Notes: generated by a model not told the origin, from the sequence alone. Shown: positions 28,726 to 38,369, counted from the first letter of the stretch. The stretch: 64,000 nucleotides of DNA from Candidatus Planktophila vernalis (GCF_002288185.1 NZ_CP016776.1:186001-250000); one strand, 5' to 3'. Translations and numbers: made by a program.

Positions 28726-28755
28726 TAATCAACGAGTGAGAAGGTAGGCAAAAGC

Positions 28756-29208
28756 GTGCGTACATACAGTCCAAAAGCTGGTGATGCAGTCCGTAAGTGG
28801 CACATCATCGATGCACAAGATGTGGTCTTGGGCCGTCTTGCAACACATGCTGCCGTTCTACTTCGTGGAAAGCACAAGCCAACTTTTGCACCACACATGG
28901 ACATGGGTGACTTCGTCATCGTTATCAATGCAGAAAAGATTGCACTCTCTGGTAACAAGTCAAAGCAGAAGTGGGCTCACCATCACTCAGGTTTCCCAGG
29001 CGGTTTAACTTCAACTGTGTACGGCGAACTTCTTGAGAAGCACCCAACTCGCGCAGTTGAAAAGGCGATTAAGGGAATGATTCCTAAGAACCGTCTTGGT
29101 AAGGATATTGCTTCAAAGCTAAAGGTTTATGCGGGACCAAATCACCCACATGCAGCACAAGCACCAACACCATATGTATTCGATCAAGTTTCACAAATCG
29201 TGAAGTAA
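28756..29208 (+). CDS. rplM: 50S ribosomal protein L13
   Basis: L13 is an early 50S assembly protein. The 150 residues read [59 protein letters not shown] in the first part and contain MLPKNRLG-like [11 protein letters not shown] and [11 protein letters not shown] further on. The start is GTG behind GAAGGTAGG. It forms a two-gene operon with rpsI, the normal partner. Confidence 0.98.
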   Translation: MRTYSPKAGDAVRKWHIIDAQDVVLGRLATHAAVLLRGKHKPTFAPHMDMGDFVIVINAEKIALSGNKSKQKWAHHHSGFPGGLTSTVYGELLEKHPTRAVEKAIKGMIPKNRLGKDIASKLKVYAGPNHPHAAQAPTPYVFDQVSQIVK

Positions 29209-29211
29209 GGG

Positions 29212-29706
29212 ATGACAATGTCAGAGAACACAACAGCTTTCGATCTCGATGAGGCCGAAGTTCCTACTTCATACTCTTCTTCAACTCCAGCACCAGCAAC
29301 TAACCGCCCAGCTATCAAGGCTCCAGGTCGCGGAACAGGTCGTCGTAAAGAGGCAGTTGCACGTGTTCGCTTAGTTCCAGGAAGCGGCAAGTGGGTTGTT
29401 AATGGAAAGACTCTTGAAAACTATTTCCCAAATAAAGTTCACCAACAATTAGTGTCAGAACCATTCCGCACAGTTGGTGCAGAGAATTCATACGATGTCT
29501 TCGCCCGTATCAATGGTGGCGGAGTTTCTGGTCAAGCTGGTGCACTACGTCTAGGCGTTGCACGTTCACTTAACCAGATTGATGAAGAAGCAAACCGTCC
29601 AGCACTCAAAAAAGCTGGATTCCTTTCACGTGATGCACGTGTTATCGAGCGCAAGAAGTACGGTCTGAAGAAGGCACGTAAGCGTTCTCAATACAGCAAG
29701 CGTTAA
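29212..29706 (+). CDS. rpsI: 30S ribosomal protein S9
   Basis: S9 reaches the P-site tRNA with its C-terminal tail. The core [28 protein letters not shown] starts at about residue 38 and the protein ends [20 protein letters not shown]-like ([18 protein letters not shown]), with the invariant SKR terminus. The preceding 37 residues are an acidic then Ser/Thr/Pro-rich extension, common in actinobacteria. Its total length is 164. The start lies 3 bases after rplM. Confidence 0.97.
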   Translation: MTMSENTTAFDLDEAEVPTSYSSSTPAPATNRPAIKAPGRGTGRRKEAVARVRLVPGSGKWVVNGKTLENYFPNKVHQQLVSEPFRTVGAENSYDVFARINGGGVSGQAGALRLGVARSLNQIDEEANRPALKKAGFLSRDARVIERKKYGLKKARKRSQYSKR

Positions 29707-29733
29707 TTCACTTTTTCTAGCAAAGGAGTTCCA

Positions 29734-31074
29734 ATGGCGCTCTTTGGTACTGATGGAATTCGTGGCTTAGCCAATCGTGATTTAACTGCAGAACTTGCCT
29801 TAGATGTCTCTGTTGCAGCTGCTCATATATTGGTAGAAAGCTCATCAAATAAGGACCATCGCCCAACGGCAATTGTGGGTCAAGATTCACGTGCTTCAGG
29901 GGAGTTCTTAGAAGCAGCTGTTGTTGCTGGTTTAACAAGTGCTGGAATCAATGTTTATCGCGTTGGCGTATTACCCACACCTGCAATTGCACATCTTGTT
30001 GCTGAATCAAAAGCAGACCTGGGTGTGATGATCAGTGCCTCACATAATCCAATGCCAGATAATGGAATTAAGTTATTTGCTCGCGGTGGTGGCAAGTTAG
30101 ATGATGCTATTGAAGCTCGTATTGAAGCGCGCATGGGTGAAGATTGGGAACGTCCAACAGGTAAAAATGTGGGCCGTGCAATCAATGATGACAGCGCTAC
30201 TGAGCGATATCTCAAGCATTTACTCTCATCAGTTGAAACACCCCTTAAAGGTTTGAAGATTGTCGTGGATTGTGCAAACGGTGCATCATCCTTTGTTGCA
30301 CCTGAGGCATATCGCAGAGCAGGCGCTGAAGTGGTTGCCATCTTTAATCAGCCAGATGGTTGGAACATTAATGAGGATTGTGGTTCTACCCACCTTCACC
30401 AACTACGTGCTGCAGTTCTTAAAGAAGGTGCCGATGTTGGTATCGCCCATGATGGTGATGCTGATCGTTGCTTAGCAATTGATGCAGCTGGAAATGAAAT
30501 TGATGGCGATCATATTCTGACTTTGTTAGCTCGCGGCTTTAAGGCTCGCGGCAAGTTAAAGAGCAACACAGTTGTTGGCACAGTGATGAGCAATCTTGGT
30601 TTCATGCATGCGATGAAAGATGCTGGAATTGATGTCGTTACAACTCCGGTTGGAGATCGCTACGTTCTTGAAAACATGATTGCTAATGATTATTCATTGG
30701 GCGGGGAACAATCGGGCCATGTCATCATGCGTGATCTTGCAAATACAGGAGACGGAGTATTGACTGCGTTGCAACTGTTGCAAGAGGTAGTTCGCACGGG
30801 TAAAACCTTGCAGGAGCTAGCAGCAACTATGGTGCGCTTTCCGCAAGTATTAATCAATGTTAAAGATGTTAAGAAAGATAAGTTGGCAGATTCTGCAGCA
30901 ATAACAGCAGCAGTTAAATCTGCTGAAGCACGTTTGGCTGATAGTGGTCGCGTGTTATTGCGAGCCTCTGGCACAGAGCCATTGGTAAGAGTCATGGTGG
31001 AAGCTGCCAGTGATAGCCTTGCTCATGAAGTTGCAAGAGGACTTGCAGATATCGTCAAAAGCGAACTGGGGTAA
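29734..31074 (+). CDS. glmM: Phosphoglucosamine mutase
   Basis: GlmM converts glucosamine-6-phosphate to glucosamine-1-phosphate for peptidoglycan precursor UDP-GlcNAc. The 446-residue protein begins MALFGTDGIRGLAN and has the active-site phosphoserine loop ISASHNPMPDNGIK, the metal-binding DGDADRCLAID and the C-terminal phosphate-binding RASGTEPLVRVM. AAAGGAG precedes the ATG. It lies 6 bases before glmS, which supplies its substrate, so both steps are co-transcribed. Confidence 0.98.
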   Translation: MALFGTDGIRGLANRDLTAELALDVSVAAAHILVESSSNKDHRPTAIVGQDSRASGEFLEAAVVAGLTSAGINVYRVGVLPTPAIAHLVAESKADLGVMISASHNPMPDNGIKLFARGGGKLDDAIEARIEARMGEDWERPTGKNVGRAINDDSATERYLKHLLSSVETPLKGLKIVVDCANGASSFVAPEAYRRAGAEVVAIFNQPDGWNINEDCGSTHLHQLRAAVLKEGADVGIAHDGDADRCLAIDAAGNEIDGDHILTLLARGFKARGKLKSNTVVGTVMSNLGFMHAMKDAGIDVVTTPVGDRYVLENMIANDYSLGGEQSGHVIMRDLANTGDGVLTALQLLQEVVRTGKTLQELAATMVRFPQVLINVKDVKKDKLADSAAITAAVKSAEARLADSGRVLLRASGTEPLVRVMVEAASDSLAHEVARGLADIVKSELG

Positions 31075-31080
31075 GAATCT

Positions 31081-32919
31081 ATGTGCGGAATTGTGGGTTA
31101 CAGCGGGCCACAATCTGCAGCAACGCCTCTAATCGAAGGTTTACGCCGCCTTGAATACCGCGGCTATGACTCAGCAGGAATTGCACTTGGAACACAGGGC
31201 AAACTCTTTATTGAAAAGAAAGCTGGAAAGCTTTCAAATCTTGAAGGATCTTTAGATTCATCTCTTCCAGTAGTTCACTCTGGAATTGGTCACACACGCT
31301 GGGCAACACACGGCGGACCAACTGATGGCAATGCCCATCCTCATGTTGATAACGAAGGCAAGTTAGCTGTTATCCATAATGGAATTATTGAGAACTATTC
31401 AGAACTTCGAAAAGAGTTAGAGGCTCGCGGACATAAGTTTTCTTCAGAAACTGATACTGAGTCAGTTGCACATCTTCTCAGTGACCTGCGCAAAAAACAC
31501 AATGGAGATTTATCTGCTGCAATGCGTGAAGCAGTTAAAGCCTTGCGAGGCTCATTTACGCTCCTTGCAATTCATGGGGATGCACCAGAGGTTGTAGTTG
31601 GTGTTCGCAGAAACTCACCTTTAGTTGTTGGTTTGGGTAATGGCGAGAACTTCATGGCCTCTGATGTTGCAGCCTTTATCGATTACACCAAGTGCGCAAT
31701 TGAACTTGGCCAAGATGAAGTAGTCACAATGACTCCAACGTCAGTGAAAATTACTGATCTAGATGGCAAAGCAGTTGCACCAAAGGAGTATCAAATTACT
31801 TGGGATGCAAGTGCTGCCCAAAAGGGTGGTTTTACGCACTTCATGCTCAAGGAAATCTTTGAACAACCAAAGGCAGTTGCAGATACTTTGATTGGCCGTT
31901 TGAGCGATAACAAGCAGATTGTTCTAGATGAGCTGCGCATGAGCGCTGATGAGATCCGAGCGCTAAAGAAGATTACTGTCATCGCTTGTGGAACTGCCTA
32001 TCACGCAGGTCTAGTTGCAAAGTATGCAATTGAAAAGTGGGCAAAGATTCCAGTAGATGTTGAGATTGCCAGTGAATTTAGATATCGCGATCCGATTATT
32101 GATGCAGGAACATTAGTCATCGCTATTTCACAATCAGGTGAAACGATGGATACTTTGATGGCTGTTCGCCATGCAAAAGCTGCTGGTGGTCGAGTATTAG
32201 CAATTTGTAATACAAACTCTTCAACAATTCCACGTGAATCAGACGCAGTTCTTTATACGCACGCTGGTCCTGAAATCGCAGTTGCTTCTACAAAGGCATT
32301 GCTGACGCAGATGGTGGCCGTTTACTTAATTGGACTTCACTTAGCCCAAGTAAATGGAGCGCTTAAAGATGCTGAAGTAGAGAGTTTGTATAAAGAGCTT
32401 TTGGAACTTCCAGGAAAGATTGAACAGATTCTTGAGACCGTAGAGCCATTGCGTGCACTGACTCGCAGCTTTGCTGAAAATAACATTGTTTTGTTTTTAG
32501 GTAGAAATATTGGATACCCAGTTGCACTCGAAGGTGCGTTGAAGCTCAAAGAGCTTGCTTACATTCACGCCGAGGGATTTGCTGGGGGAGAGCTCAAGCA
32601 TGGTCCGATTGCTCTCATTGATAAAGGAACACCAGTAATTGCAATCTTGCCTGCAGGACATGAACACGCACTTGATGAAAAGATGCTCAGTAATATCCAA
32701 GAGGTCAAAGCTCGTGGTGCTCGTGTCATTGTTATCGCTGAAGAAGGCGCACATGTTGAGGGCGCAGAGCACATAATTCGCATTCCAGTAGTCCCAGCTC
32801 TATTCCAGCCAGTATTAGCAACAGTGCCTTTGCAAGTCTTTGCATATGAGATGGCTGTTGCACGAGGCAATGATGTTGACCAACCTAGAAACTTGGCAAA
32901 ATCAGTTACAGTTGAATAA
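31081..32919 (+). CDS. glmS: Glutamine-fructose-6-phosphate aminotransferase (isomerizing)
   Basis: GlmS makes glucosamine-6-phosphate from fructose-6-phosphate and glutamine. The 612-residue protein begins MCGIVGYSG with the catalytic Cys2 of the glutaminase domain (residues 1 to about 235), followed by two SIS domains, with ACGTAYHAG and SQSGETMDTL, and ends DVDQPRNLAKSVTVE as usual. There is no room for a glmS ribozyme: only 6 bases separate it from glmM. The stop abuts the PAP2 gene. Confidence 0.98.
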   Translation: MCGIVGYSGPQSAATPLIEGLRRLEYRGYDSAGIALGTQGKLFIEKKAGKLSNLEGSLDSSLPVVHSGIGHTRWATHGGPTDGNAHPHVDNEGKLAVIHNGIIENYSELRKELEARGHKFSSETDTESVAHLLSDLRKKHNGDLSAAMREAVKALRGSFTLLAIHGDAPEVVVGVRRNSPLVVGLGNGENFMASDVAAFIDYTKCAIELGQDEVVTMTPTSVKITDLDGKAVAPKEYQITWDASAAQKGGFTHFMLKEIFEQPKAVADTLIGRLSDNKQIVLDELRMSADEIRALKKITVIACGTAYHAGLVAKYAIEKWAKIPVDVEIASEFRYRDPIIDAGTLVIAISQSGETMDTLMAVRHAKAAGGRVLAICNTNSSTIPRESDAVLYTHAGPEIAVASTKALLTQMVAVYLIGLHLAQVNGALKDAEVESLYKELLELPGKIEQILETVEPLRALTRSFAENNIVLFLGRNIGYPVALEGALKLKELAYIHAEGFAGGELKHGPIALIDKGTPVIAILPAGHEHALDEKMLSNIQEVKARGARVIVIAEEGAHVEGAEHIIRIPVVPALFQPVLATVPLQVFAYEMAVARGNDVDQPRNLAKSVTVE

Positions 32920-33588
32920 ATGCAAACAGAAACTCAACTTCGCAGAAAGCAGATGGATCGCGCATTGCGCTGGTCTTTACTGCTATTCACTGGCTTTCTC
33001 TTAGTTACACAGCAAGTACTCACCTTTGGTCCATTAGTCGAATACGACAAGAAGATTAATAGTGATCCCAAACCACAGTTTGAAGGTCTTGCTGGATTTC
33101 TACTTCGCAGGTTAGATGATTTAGGACTTCGTGGATTGACTGCAACTGTTTTAATCCTGGCGGCTTCATTTATTGCTTATAAGTTTAAAACCTGGCGGCC
33201 ACTCAATTTAGCTTTTCTCTCATTGATACTACTGAATTTAGTTGTTGGAACATTTAAGTTATTCCTAGGAAGAACAAAGCCGCGCGATGGATTCGATTTA
33301 TTACATGCCGGTGGAATGTCGTATCCAAGTGGGCATGCATCAAATGCTGTCTTATCGTGGGGAATATTGGCTTACTTGATTTATAGATATGCGAAAGTTG
33401 ATCGATATCAAGGCCGCCTTGCAAGTGCTGGAGTTGCGGCAATTTCATTAACTGTTTGCGTTGTTTCACTTATTCGCCATACCCACTGGTTCACTGATTT
33501 ATTAGGGGGCCTATTTGTCGGAAGCGCTTTGCTAGTGGCAGTCATTGCCGTAGATCGCTACGTTCCCTCAAAGAGCCAACTGCACTAG
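32920..33588 (+). CDS. PAP2-family membrane phosphatase
   Basis: A 222-residue polytopic membrane protein of the PAP2/haloperoxidase superfamily, which dephosphorylates lipid phosphates such as undecaprenyl pyrophosphate. The motifs appear in order: KLFLGRTKP (variant of K-x6-RP), SYPSGHASN (PSGH) and the HWFTDLLGG end of motif three (H-x3-D). The first motif has Lys-Pro in place of Arg-Pro and the arginine of the third motif is displaced, so activity is likely but not certain. It starts directly on the glmS stop; the neighbouring glmM, glmS and alr suggest a cell-wall lipid role. Confidence 0.8.
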   Translation: MQTETQLRRKQMDRALRWSLLLFTGFLLVTQQVLTFGPLVEYDKKINSDPKPQFEGLAGFLLRRLDDLGLRGLTATVLILAASFIAYKFKTWRPLNLAFLSLILLNLVVGTFKLFLGRTKPRDGFDLLHAGGMSYPSGHASNAVLSWGILAYLIYRYAKVDRYQGRLASAGVAAISLTVCVVSLIRHTHWFTDLLGGLFVGSALLVAVIAVDRYVPSKSQLH

Positions 33589-33591
33589 ACT
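33563..33591 (+). promoter_or_regulatory. Leaderless promoter of acpS-alr-liv
   Basis: TTCCCT and TAGACT are 17 bases apart, and TAGACT is 7 bases before the acpS ATG. The -10 overlaps the stop codon of the PAP2 gene. It could drive acpS, alr and the following transporter genes. Confidence 0.5.
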
Positions 33592-33598
33592 TCACGAC

Positions 33599-33943
33599 AT
33601 GATTGATGGAATCGGCATTGATGTCGTTGATATCGAGCGATTTAAATCCTCATTAGAACGCACGCCTGGATTACTTGAAAAACTCTTTACAAGCAATGAA
33701 CGAACTAAGCCCATCCACTCACTCGCTGCCCGCTTTGCAGCAAAAGAAGCTCTTGCTAAGGCTTTGAGTGCTGGCAAAGGCTTGAGCTGGCATGAGGCTG
33801 AAGTGGTTAATTTAGAGAATGGAAAGCCAGTCTTTCTCTTTCGCGGTGAAATCGCTGATTTAGTTGATGGAGCTGATGTCCACCTTTCTCTTTCTCATGA
33901 TGCCGGTATCGCATCAGCCATGGTGATTGTGGAGCGCACGTAA
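33599..33943 (+). CDS. acpS: Holo-[acyl-carrier-protein] synthase
   Basis: AcpS transfers phosphopantetheine from CoA to the acyl carrier protein of fatty acid synthesis. The 114-residue protein has [11 protein letters not shown] near the N-terminus (magnesium-binding Asp) and [12 protein letters not shown] in the middle, the two family signatures, and [17 protein letters not shown] at the end. In many actinobacteria the NAD(P)HX repair gene nnrD/nnrE stands between acpS and alr; here the acpS stop overlaps the alr start. Confidence 0.95.
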   Translation: MIDGIGIDVVDIERFKSSLERTPGLLEKLFTSNERTKPIHSLAARFAAKEALAKALSAGKGLSWHEAEVVNLENGKPVFLFRGEIADLVDGADVHLSLSHDAGIASAMVIVERT

Positions 33944-35046
33944 TGCAACATCGCGCTGAAGCTCGTATTGACCTATTCGCTCTTGCTTCAAATATTTCAA
34001 TTCTAAAAGCTACATCTCAAGTGGATCTCTTGGCAGTTGTTAAAGCCGATGCATATGGACATGGGTTAGTTGAAATCGGCTTAGCTGCTGAGAAAAGTGG
34101 TGCTGACTGGTTAGGAGTGGCCTTACTAGAAGAGGCAATCTCACTTCGCGCCCATGGTGTGCGCATTCCTATATTGGCTTGGTTGGTTCCACCAGGATCA
34201 GATTTCGATTCGGCTGCAAAACATGACATCGATGTTGCAGTGGCATCCCTTGGGACCTTAAAGGAAATTTCTCAACTACCGAATAAACCACGCATTCATA
34301 TTGAAGTCGACACAGGAATGACACGTGGTGGTTTTCTAGATGAGTGGGACGAACTACTCAAAGCAGACTTTTCTAAAGTAGAAGTTGTGGGAATTTTCTC
34401 GCACTTTGCACGAGCCGATGAAGCGGGTCAACAACAAAACCTTGATCAACTCACAGAATTTAAGAAAAAGATTGAGCAGCTAAAGGCGGTTGGGATCAAT
34501 CCACTCATCAAACATCTATCTAACTCAGCGGCTACTTTGTTAGATAGTGATTCCACCTTTGACATGGTGCGCACAGGTATTGCGATGTATGGGTTGAGCC
34601 CAGATGTTAAAGCTATGGGGGATAGTAAGAAATTGGGTTTAAAGCCAGTCATGCAACTTCGAGCTAAATTACATTTAGTAAAAAAAGTTCCTGCGGGTTC
34701 TCCAGTTGGATATGGTGCTACTGCAGTCACAGAAAAAGAGACAAAAATTGGCGTGGTTGCAATGGGTTATGCCGATGGAATTCCACGTATTGCACAAGGT
34801 GCAGGCGTATTTATTGACGGCAAGAGATCTCCAATAATTGGGCGAGTTTCTATGGATCAATTTGTAGTTGATTTAGGGGTGAGCTCTACCGCCAATTCAG
34901 GTGATTGGGTGGTTGTTTTTGGCGATGGTTCTCACGGTGAATACACCGCCGATGATTGGGGTAACGCTTCGTTATCAATTAATTATGAAATCGTGACAAG
35001 AATTGGTCCCCGAGTGCCTAGAATATACGCACCTCATGTCTACTAA
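33943..35046 (+). CDS. alr: Alanine racemase
   Basis: Alr is the PLP enzyme that makes D-alanine for peptidoglycan. The 367-residue protein has the PLP-lysine motif AVVKADAYGHG near residue 30 and the second catalytic base region GYADGIPR with MGYADG; EVDTGMTRGGF and SMDQFVVDLG are also typical. Its first base is the last of the acpS stop and its last 11 bases overlap the start of the following ABC ATPase gene, an unusual coupling between an amino-acid racemase and a transporter. Confidence 0.96.
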   Translation: MQHRAEARIDLFALASNISILKATSQVDLLAVVKADAYGHGLVEIGLAAEKSGADWLGVALLEEAISLRAHGVRIPILAWLVPPGSDFDSAAKHDIDVAVASLGTLKEISQLPNKPRIHIEVDTGMTRGGFLDEWDELLKADFSKVEVVGIFSHFARADEAGQQQNLDQLTEFKKKIEQLKAVGINPLIKHLSNSAATLLDSDSTFDMVRTGIAMYGLSPDVKAMGDSKKLGLKPVMQLRAKLHLVKKVPAGSPVGYGATAVTEKETKIGVVAMGYADGIPRIAQGAGVFIDGKRSPIIGRVSMDQFVVDLGVSSTANSGDWVVVFGDGSHGEYTADDWGNASLSINYEIVTRIGPRVPRIYAPHVY

Positions 35047-35803
35047 TAATGCAGCGCTGCGTGTCGAAGGTGTCAACGTCTCCTTCGGTGGACTTCGCGC
35101 TCTCAATGATGTCTATTTAGAGATTGGTAAGAACGAGGTTGTTGGATTAATTGGTCCCAATGGCGCCGGCAAGACAACTTTATTTAATGCACTCTGTGGT
35201 TTAGTAAAGCCAGATTCTGGAAAGTTATTCTTAGATGGAAAAGACCATGATTTCCCACGTACTTCGAATTTAGTTGATTTGGGTATCTCTCGAACATTGC
35301 AAGGTGTTGGACTATTTGGAGATTTGACTGTTCTTGAAAATGTGATGGTTGGTGCGCACCACCTTGCAAATTCAGGATTACTTTCTGCAGCGTTAGGGCG
35401 CAGCGGCAAAGATGAAAAAGAGATTCGCACAAAATCATTTAGTGCGCTAGAGCGTGTGTATGCAGGTGGCTTAGCTAATCGACGCGCCGATACATTGTCA
35501 TATCCTGATACAAAGCGCGTTGCAATTGCCCGTGCACTAGTAAGTGAACCAAAGATTTTGATGTTGGATGAACCTGCCGGTGGCTTAGGTTCACAAGATA
35601 TTGAATGGATGAACCTTTTAATTCGAAATTTAAGTGCCTCTATGTCAGTACTACTCATCGAACACCACATGGATGTTGTTATGTCGGTGTGTAGCAAGCT
35701 ATATGTTCTTAACTTTGGTGAAGTTATTGCCAGTGGAAACGCTGAGACAGTGCGCCGTGATCCAGCAGTGATGGCTGCCTATCTGGGAACAGGTGCTAAA
35801 TGA
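35036..35803 (+). CDS. livG: ABC transporter ATP-binding protein, branched-chain amino acid type (LivG-like)
   Basis: One of two ATPases of a HAAT-family importer. I place the start at the ATG at 35036, giving MSTNNAALRVEGVNVSFGG and 255 residues; an upstream GTG frame lies inside alr. The Walker A GPNGAGKTTLFNALCG, a Q-loop region and Walker B ILMLDEPAGGL are present. The signature segment reads TLSYPDTKRVAIARAL, where the usual LSYG/LSGG is replaced by LSYPD, a noticeable variant. It overlaps alr by 11 bases and livF by 4. Confidence 0.88.
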   Translation: MSTNNAALRVEGVNVSFGGLRALNDVYLEIGKNEVVGLIGPNGAGKTTLFNALCGLVKPDSGKLFLDGKDHDFPRTSNLVDLGISRTLQGVGLFGDLTVLENVMVGAHHLANSGLLSAALGRSGKDEKEIRTKSFSALERVYAGGLANRRADTLSYPDTKRVAIARALVSEPKILMLDEPAGGLGSQDIEWMNLLIRNLSASMSVLLIEHHMDVVMSVCSKLYVLNFGEVIASGNAETVRRDPAVMAAYLGTGAK

Positions 35804-36510
35804 GCCTGAATGTTTCCAACTTAACTGTTCACCATGGTGCGATATGCGCAGTGAGCCAGGTTTCAATAGCTGTGCCAACGGGCAAACTAGCGGCAATTAT
35901 TGGGGCTAATGGAGCGGGCAAAACCACTTTGCTGCGCACTCTCTCTGGCCTTAAAACACCAACCAATGGCTCCATTATGTGGAAGGGTGAAAAGATTGCT
36001 GGGATTAAACCGGAAACTTTAGTTCGCCGAGGTATTTCACATGTCTCTGAAGGCAAATCTGTTATCCCAGAGTTAACAGTTCGTGAGAACTTAGAGCTAG
36101 GTGCGATTTGGCGCCGCAATGCTAAAGAGTCAAAAGAATCTATTGATCAGGTTGTTTCAATTTTTCCTCGTTTAGGTGAGCGCTTACAACAGCGTGCCGA
36201 TACTTTATCTGGCGGTGAACGACAGATGCTTGCCATCGGTCGTGCAATTATGTCTAAGCCACAGTTGCTTCTCTTAGATGAACCATCCCTGGGTCTTGCA
36301 CCGCTCGTTATTGAGCAGATCTTCCAAACAATTCGTGACTTAACAACCTCAATGAATTTAACGGTTTTGTTAGTAGAACAAAACGCAATGGGTGCATTAA
36401 AGATTGCAGACCTTGGAATTGTTCTCAATCTTGGAAAAGTTGTTGCAATGAACCATGCTCAAGTGCTGATTGATGATCCTGCCGTGCGCGCGGCATATTT
36501 GGGGTATTGA
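35800..36510 (+). CDS. livF: ABC transporter ATP-binding protein, branched-chain amino acid type (LivF-like)
   Basis: The second ATPase of the importer, 236 residues. Walker A is GANGAGKTTLLRTLSGL, the signature is DTLSGGERQMLAIGRA and Walker B is LLLLDEPSLGLAP, with the family-typical VSEGKSVIPELTVRENLELGA following the Q-loop. It overlaps livG and livH by 4 bases each (ATGA-type junctions), showing tight coupling. Confidence 0.92.
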   Translation: MSLNVSNLTVHHGAICAVSQVSIAVPTGKLAAIIGANGAGKTTLLRTLSGLKTPTNGSIMWKGEKIAGIKPETLVRRGISHVSEGKSVIPELTVRENLELGAIWRRNAKESKESIDQVVSIFPRLGERLQQRADTLSGGERQMLAIGRAIMSKPQLLLLDEPSLGLAPLVIEQIFQTIRDLTTSMNLTVLLVEQNAMGALKIADLGIVLNLGKVVAMNHAQVLIDDPAVRAAYLGY

Positions 36511-37406
36511 TGCAAAAAATATTAGAGACCTTTCTTATAGGACTATCGACCGGTTCTATTTATGCCCTCATGTCAATTGCTCTCGTACTGGTCTGGAGAT
36601 CGACCCGTGTAGTCAATTTTGCACAAGCAGGCCAGGCGATGCTCTCCACATATATAGGTTTTGAGATAGCTACCCGAACTGAAATATTCTGGCTTGGCTT
36701 ATTATTTGCAATCGCTGCCGGTGCTCTATTGGGAGCTGGCGTGGATTATTTCTTCATGCGAGTTTTATTCAAGCACGCTGTTTCAGGCCCTGCTGCTGTA
36801 GTTGCTCCAGTAATTGCCACGCTGGGCTTACTCGGATTAGTTAGAAGCATTGTGGGATTGGTCTGGGGCGGAGAGTTCAAATCAATTAAAGCGCCAGCAT
36901 CCACAGATGGTTTCACCATAGGCGAAACGACAATCCCATTCTCGCCCTTAAATCTTTTGATCATCGTGACGGTTTTCATTATTCTCATTGCTCTAGCGAT
37001 CATATTTCAACGCACGAATCTGGGCCTATCTTTGCGTGCATCTGCTTATGCACCAGAGATTGCGCAGTTAGCTGGTATTAGAACTGCGCGAACAAGGACT
37101 ATTGGTTGGGCAATTGCTGGAGGAGTTGGTGGAGTCGCTGGAATGTTAAATACTGCTTCTAACTTCCTTTCACCTTATTCGCTAGATCTATTACTAGTCT
37201 TTGGATTTATTGCAGCGGTTATTGGCGGACTTGAAAGTATGGTCGGCTCTGTTGTTGGAGCCTTAATTCTTGGAATTGCTCTGACTTTTATTTTGAACTA
37301 CGTCGGTACGTCTTTGGTCTTTATTGGTGGATTCGTAGTTCTCATCGTGGTGCTACTTGTTAAGCCAGATGGAATAATGGCGAAAGGCAGGGCGCGCCGT
37401 GCGTAA
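36507..37406 (+). CDS. livH: Branched-chain amino acid ABC transporter permease (LivH-like)
   Basis: A 299-residue inner-membrane permease with about eight hydrophobic segments. The LivH family pattern is clear: GLSTGSIYALMSIALVLVWRSTRVVNFAQAGQAML at the start and AGIRTARTRTIGWAIAGGVGGVAGML followed by GGLESMVGSVVGALILG. It overlaps livF by 4 and livM by 8 bases. Confidence 0.92.
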   Translation: MMQKILETFLIGLSTGSIYALMSIALVLVWRSTRVVNFAQAGQAMLSTYIGFEIATRTEIFWLGLLFAIAAGALLGAGVDYFFMRVLFKHAVSGPAAVVAPVIATLGLLGLVRSIVGLVWGGEFKSIKAPASTDGFTIGETTIPFSPLNLLIIVTVFIILIALAIIFQRTNLGLSLRASAYAPEIAQLAGIRTARTRTIGWAIAGGVGGVAGMLNTASNFLSPYSLDLLLVFGFIAAVIGGLESMVGSVVGALILGIALTFILNYVGTSLVFIGGFVVLIVVLLVKPDGIMAKGRARRA

Positions 37407-38364
37407 GAAATTAGCTCTCTTCATTCTCCTTGGTTGGATCTTGCTTTTAATCGGTGATCGCGTAGATGAACTTCGTGTTTACCAAGGAGCGCAGATTGCG
37501 ATGTATGCGATTGCTCTCTCATCAATAGTTTTACTCACTGGTTACTCTGGCCAAGTTTCACTTGGCAATGGCGCGATGATGGCTGTTGGTGGTTATTCCG
37601 CTGCACTGACTCTTAATAACCTAGGCAGTCCAGTTTGGTTTGCATTTGTGATGGCAGTTGTTGTCTCAGCTCTCTTTGGTGCTTTCCTTGGTTTAGCAGC
37701 TGCCCGATTATCCGGACCATATCTGGCGGGAACTACGTTGGCTCTAGCTGTGGGTCTTCCAGAAATTGCCAATCAATTTAATTTTCTTGGAGGAGTGCCT
37801 GGGCTTCTCTTTGATGTTGGTTTTCCTCCGGAAAGGTTTGGCGAAGAGTTCACTCAATACAAGTGGTTCTTCTGGATCGCAACCTTTATAGCCCTGCTCT
37901 CTTTGTTTATCACTTCCAATATCCTTCAATCGCGCTACGGAAGAACTTGGCGCGCGATCCGCAGTAACTCTTTAGCCGCCGAACTATCGGGGGTTCATGC
38001 AGGGCGGATGAAGATTCTGGCCTTCACCATCAGCTCAGCTATTGCAGGACTTGCTGGAGCGGTGATGGCGATGACGATAAGTCTGGTCGCCCCAGGTGCC
38101 TACACACTCGCTCTCTCATTTGCACTGGTTACCGGGGCGGTGCTCGCGGGTGTTTCTAGTCTGCCGGGTGTGGTCTTTGGAGCGTTGATCCTGGTTGCAA
38201 TTCCTGAGGTCGCAGATGTTCTGGCCACCAGATGGGGGGGTGATGAGAACTTAAACAACTATCTCCCAGGTCTGATTGTGAGCGTTTTACTCATCCTTTC
38301 AGTGATTTTTACCCCCAATGGTCCAGGCGAGAAGCTCAAAAGCCGACACCATAAAAAAGCGTGA
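37399..38364 (+). CDS. livM: Branched-chain amino acid ABC transporter permease (LivM-like)
   Basis: The second permease of the importer, 321 residues with about nine hydrophobic segments. Diagnostic segments are LLTGYSGQVSLGNGAMMAVGGYSAA and SLAAELSGVHAGRMKILAFTISSAIAGLAGAVMA, the EAA-like loop that contacts the ATPase. The start is GTG. A short basic tail ends the protein. It lies 70 bases before the substrate-binding protein gene, which has its own promoter-like sequence. Confidence 0.92.
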   Translation: MRKKLALFILLGWILLLIGDRVDELRVYQGAQIAMYAIALSSIVLLTGYSGQVSLGNGAMMAVGGYSAALTLNNLGSPVWFAFVMAVVVSALFGAFLGLAAARLSGPYLAGTTLALAVGLPEIANQFNFLGGVPGLLFDVGFPPERFGEEFTQYKWFFWIATFIALLSLFITSNILQSRYGRTWRAIRSNSLAAELSGVHAGRMKILAFTISSAIAGLAGAVMAMTISLVAPGAYTLALSFALVTGAVLAGVSSLPGVVFGALILVAIPEVADVLATRWGGDENLNNYLPGLIVSVLLILSVIFTPNGPGEKLKSRHHKKA

Positions 38365-38369
38365 GTGCC

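Noticed and set aside
31075-31080. glmS ribozyme in front of glmS
   Set aside because: Only six bases separate glmM and glmS, far too short, and the ribozyme is known mainly from Firmicutes.
35113-35697. A 194-codon open frame antisense to the LivG-like ATPase gene
   Set aside because: No recognisable domain and fully covered by a confident gene on the plus strand.
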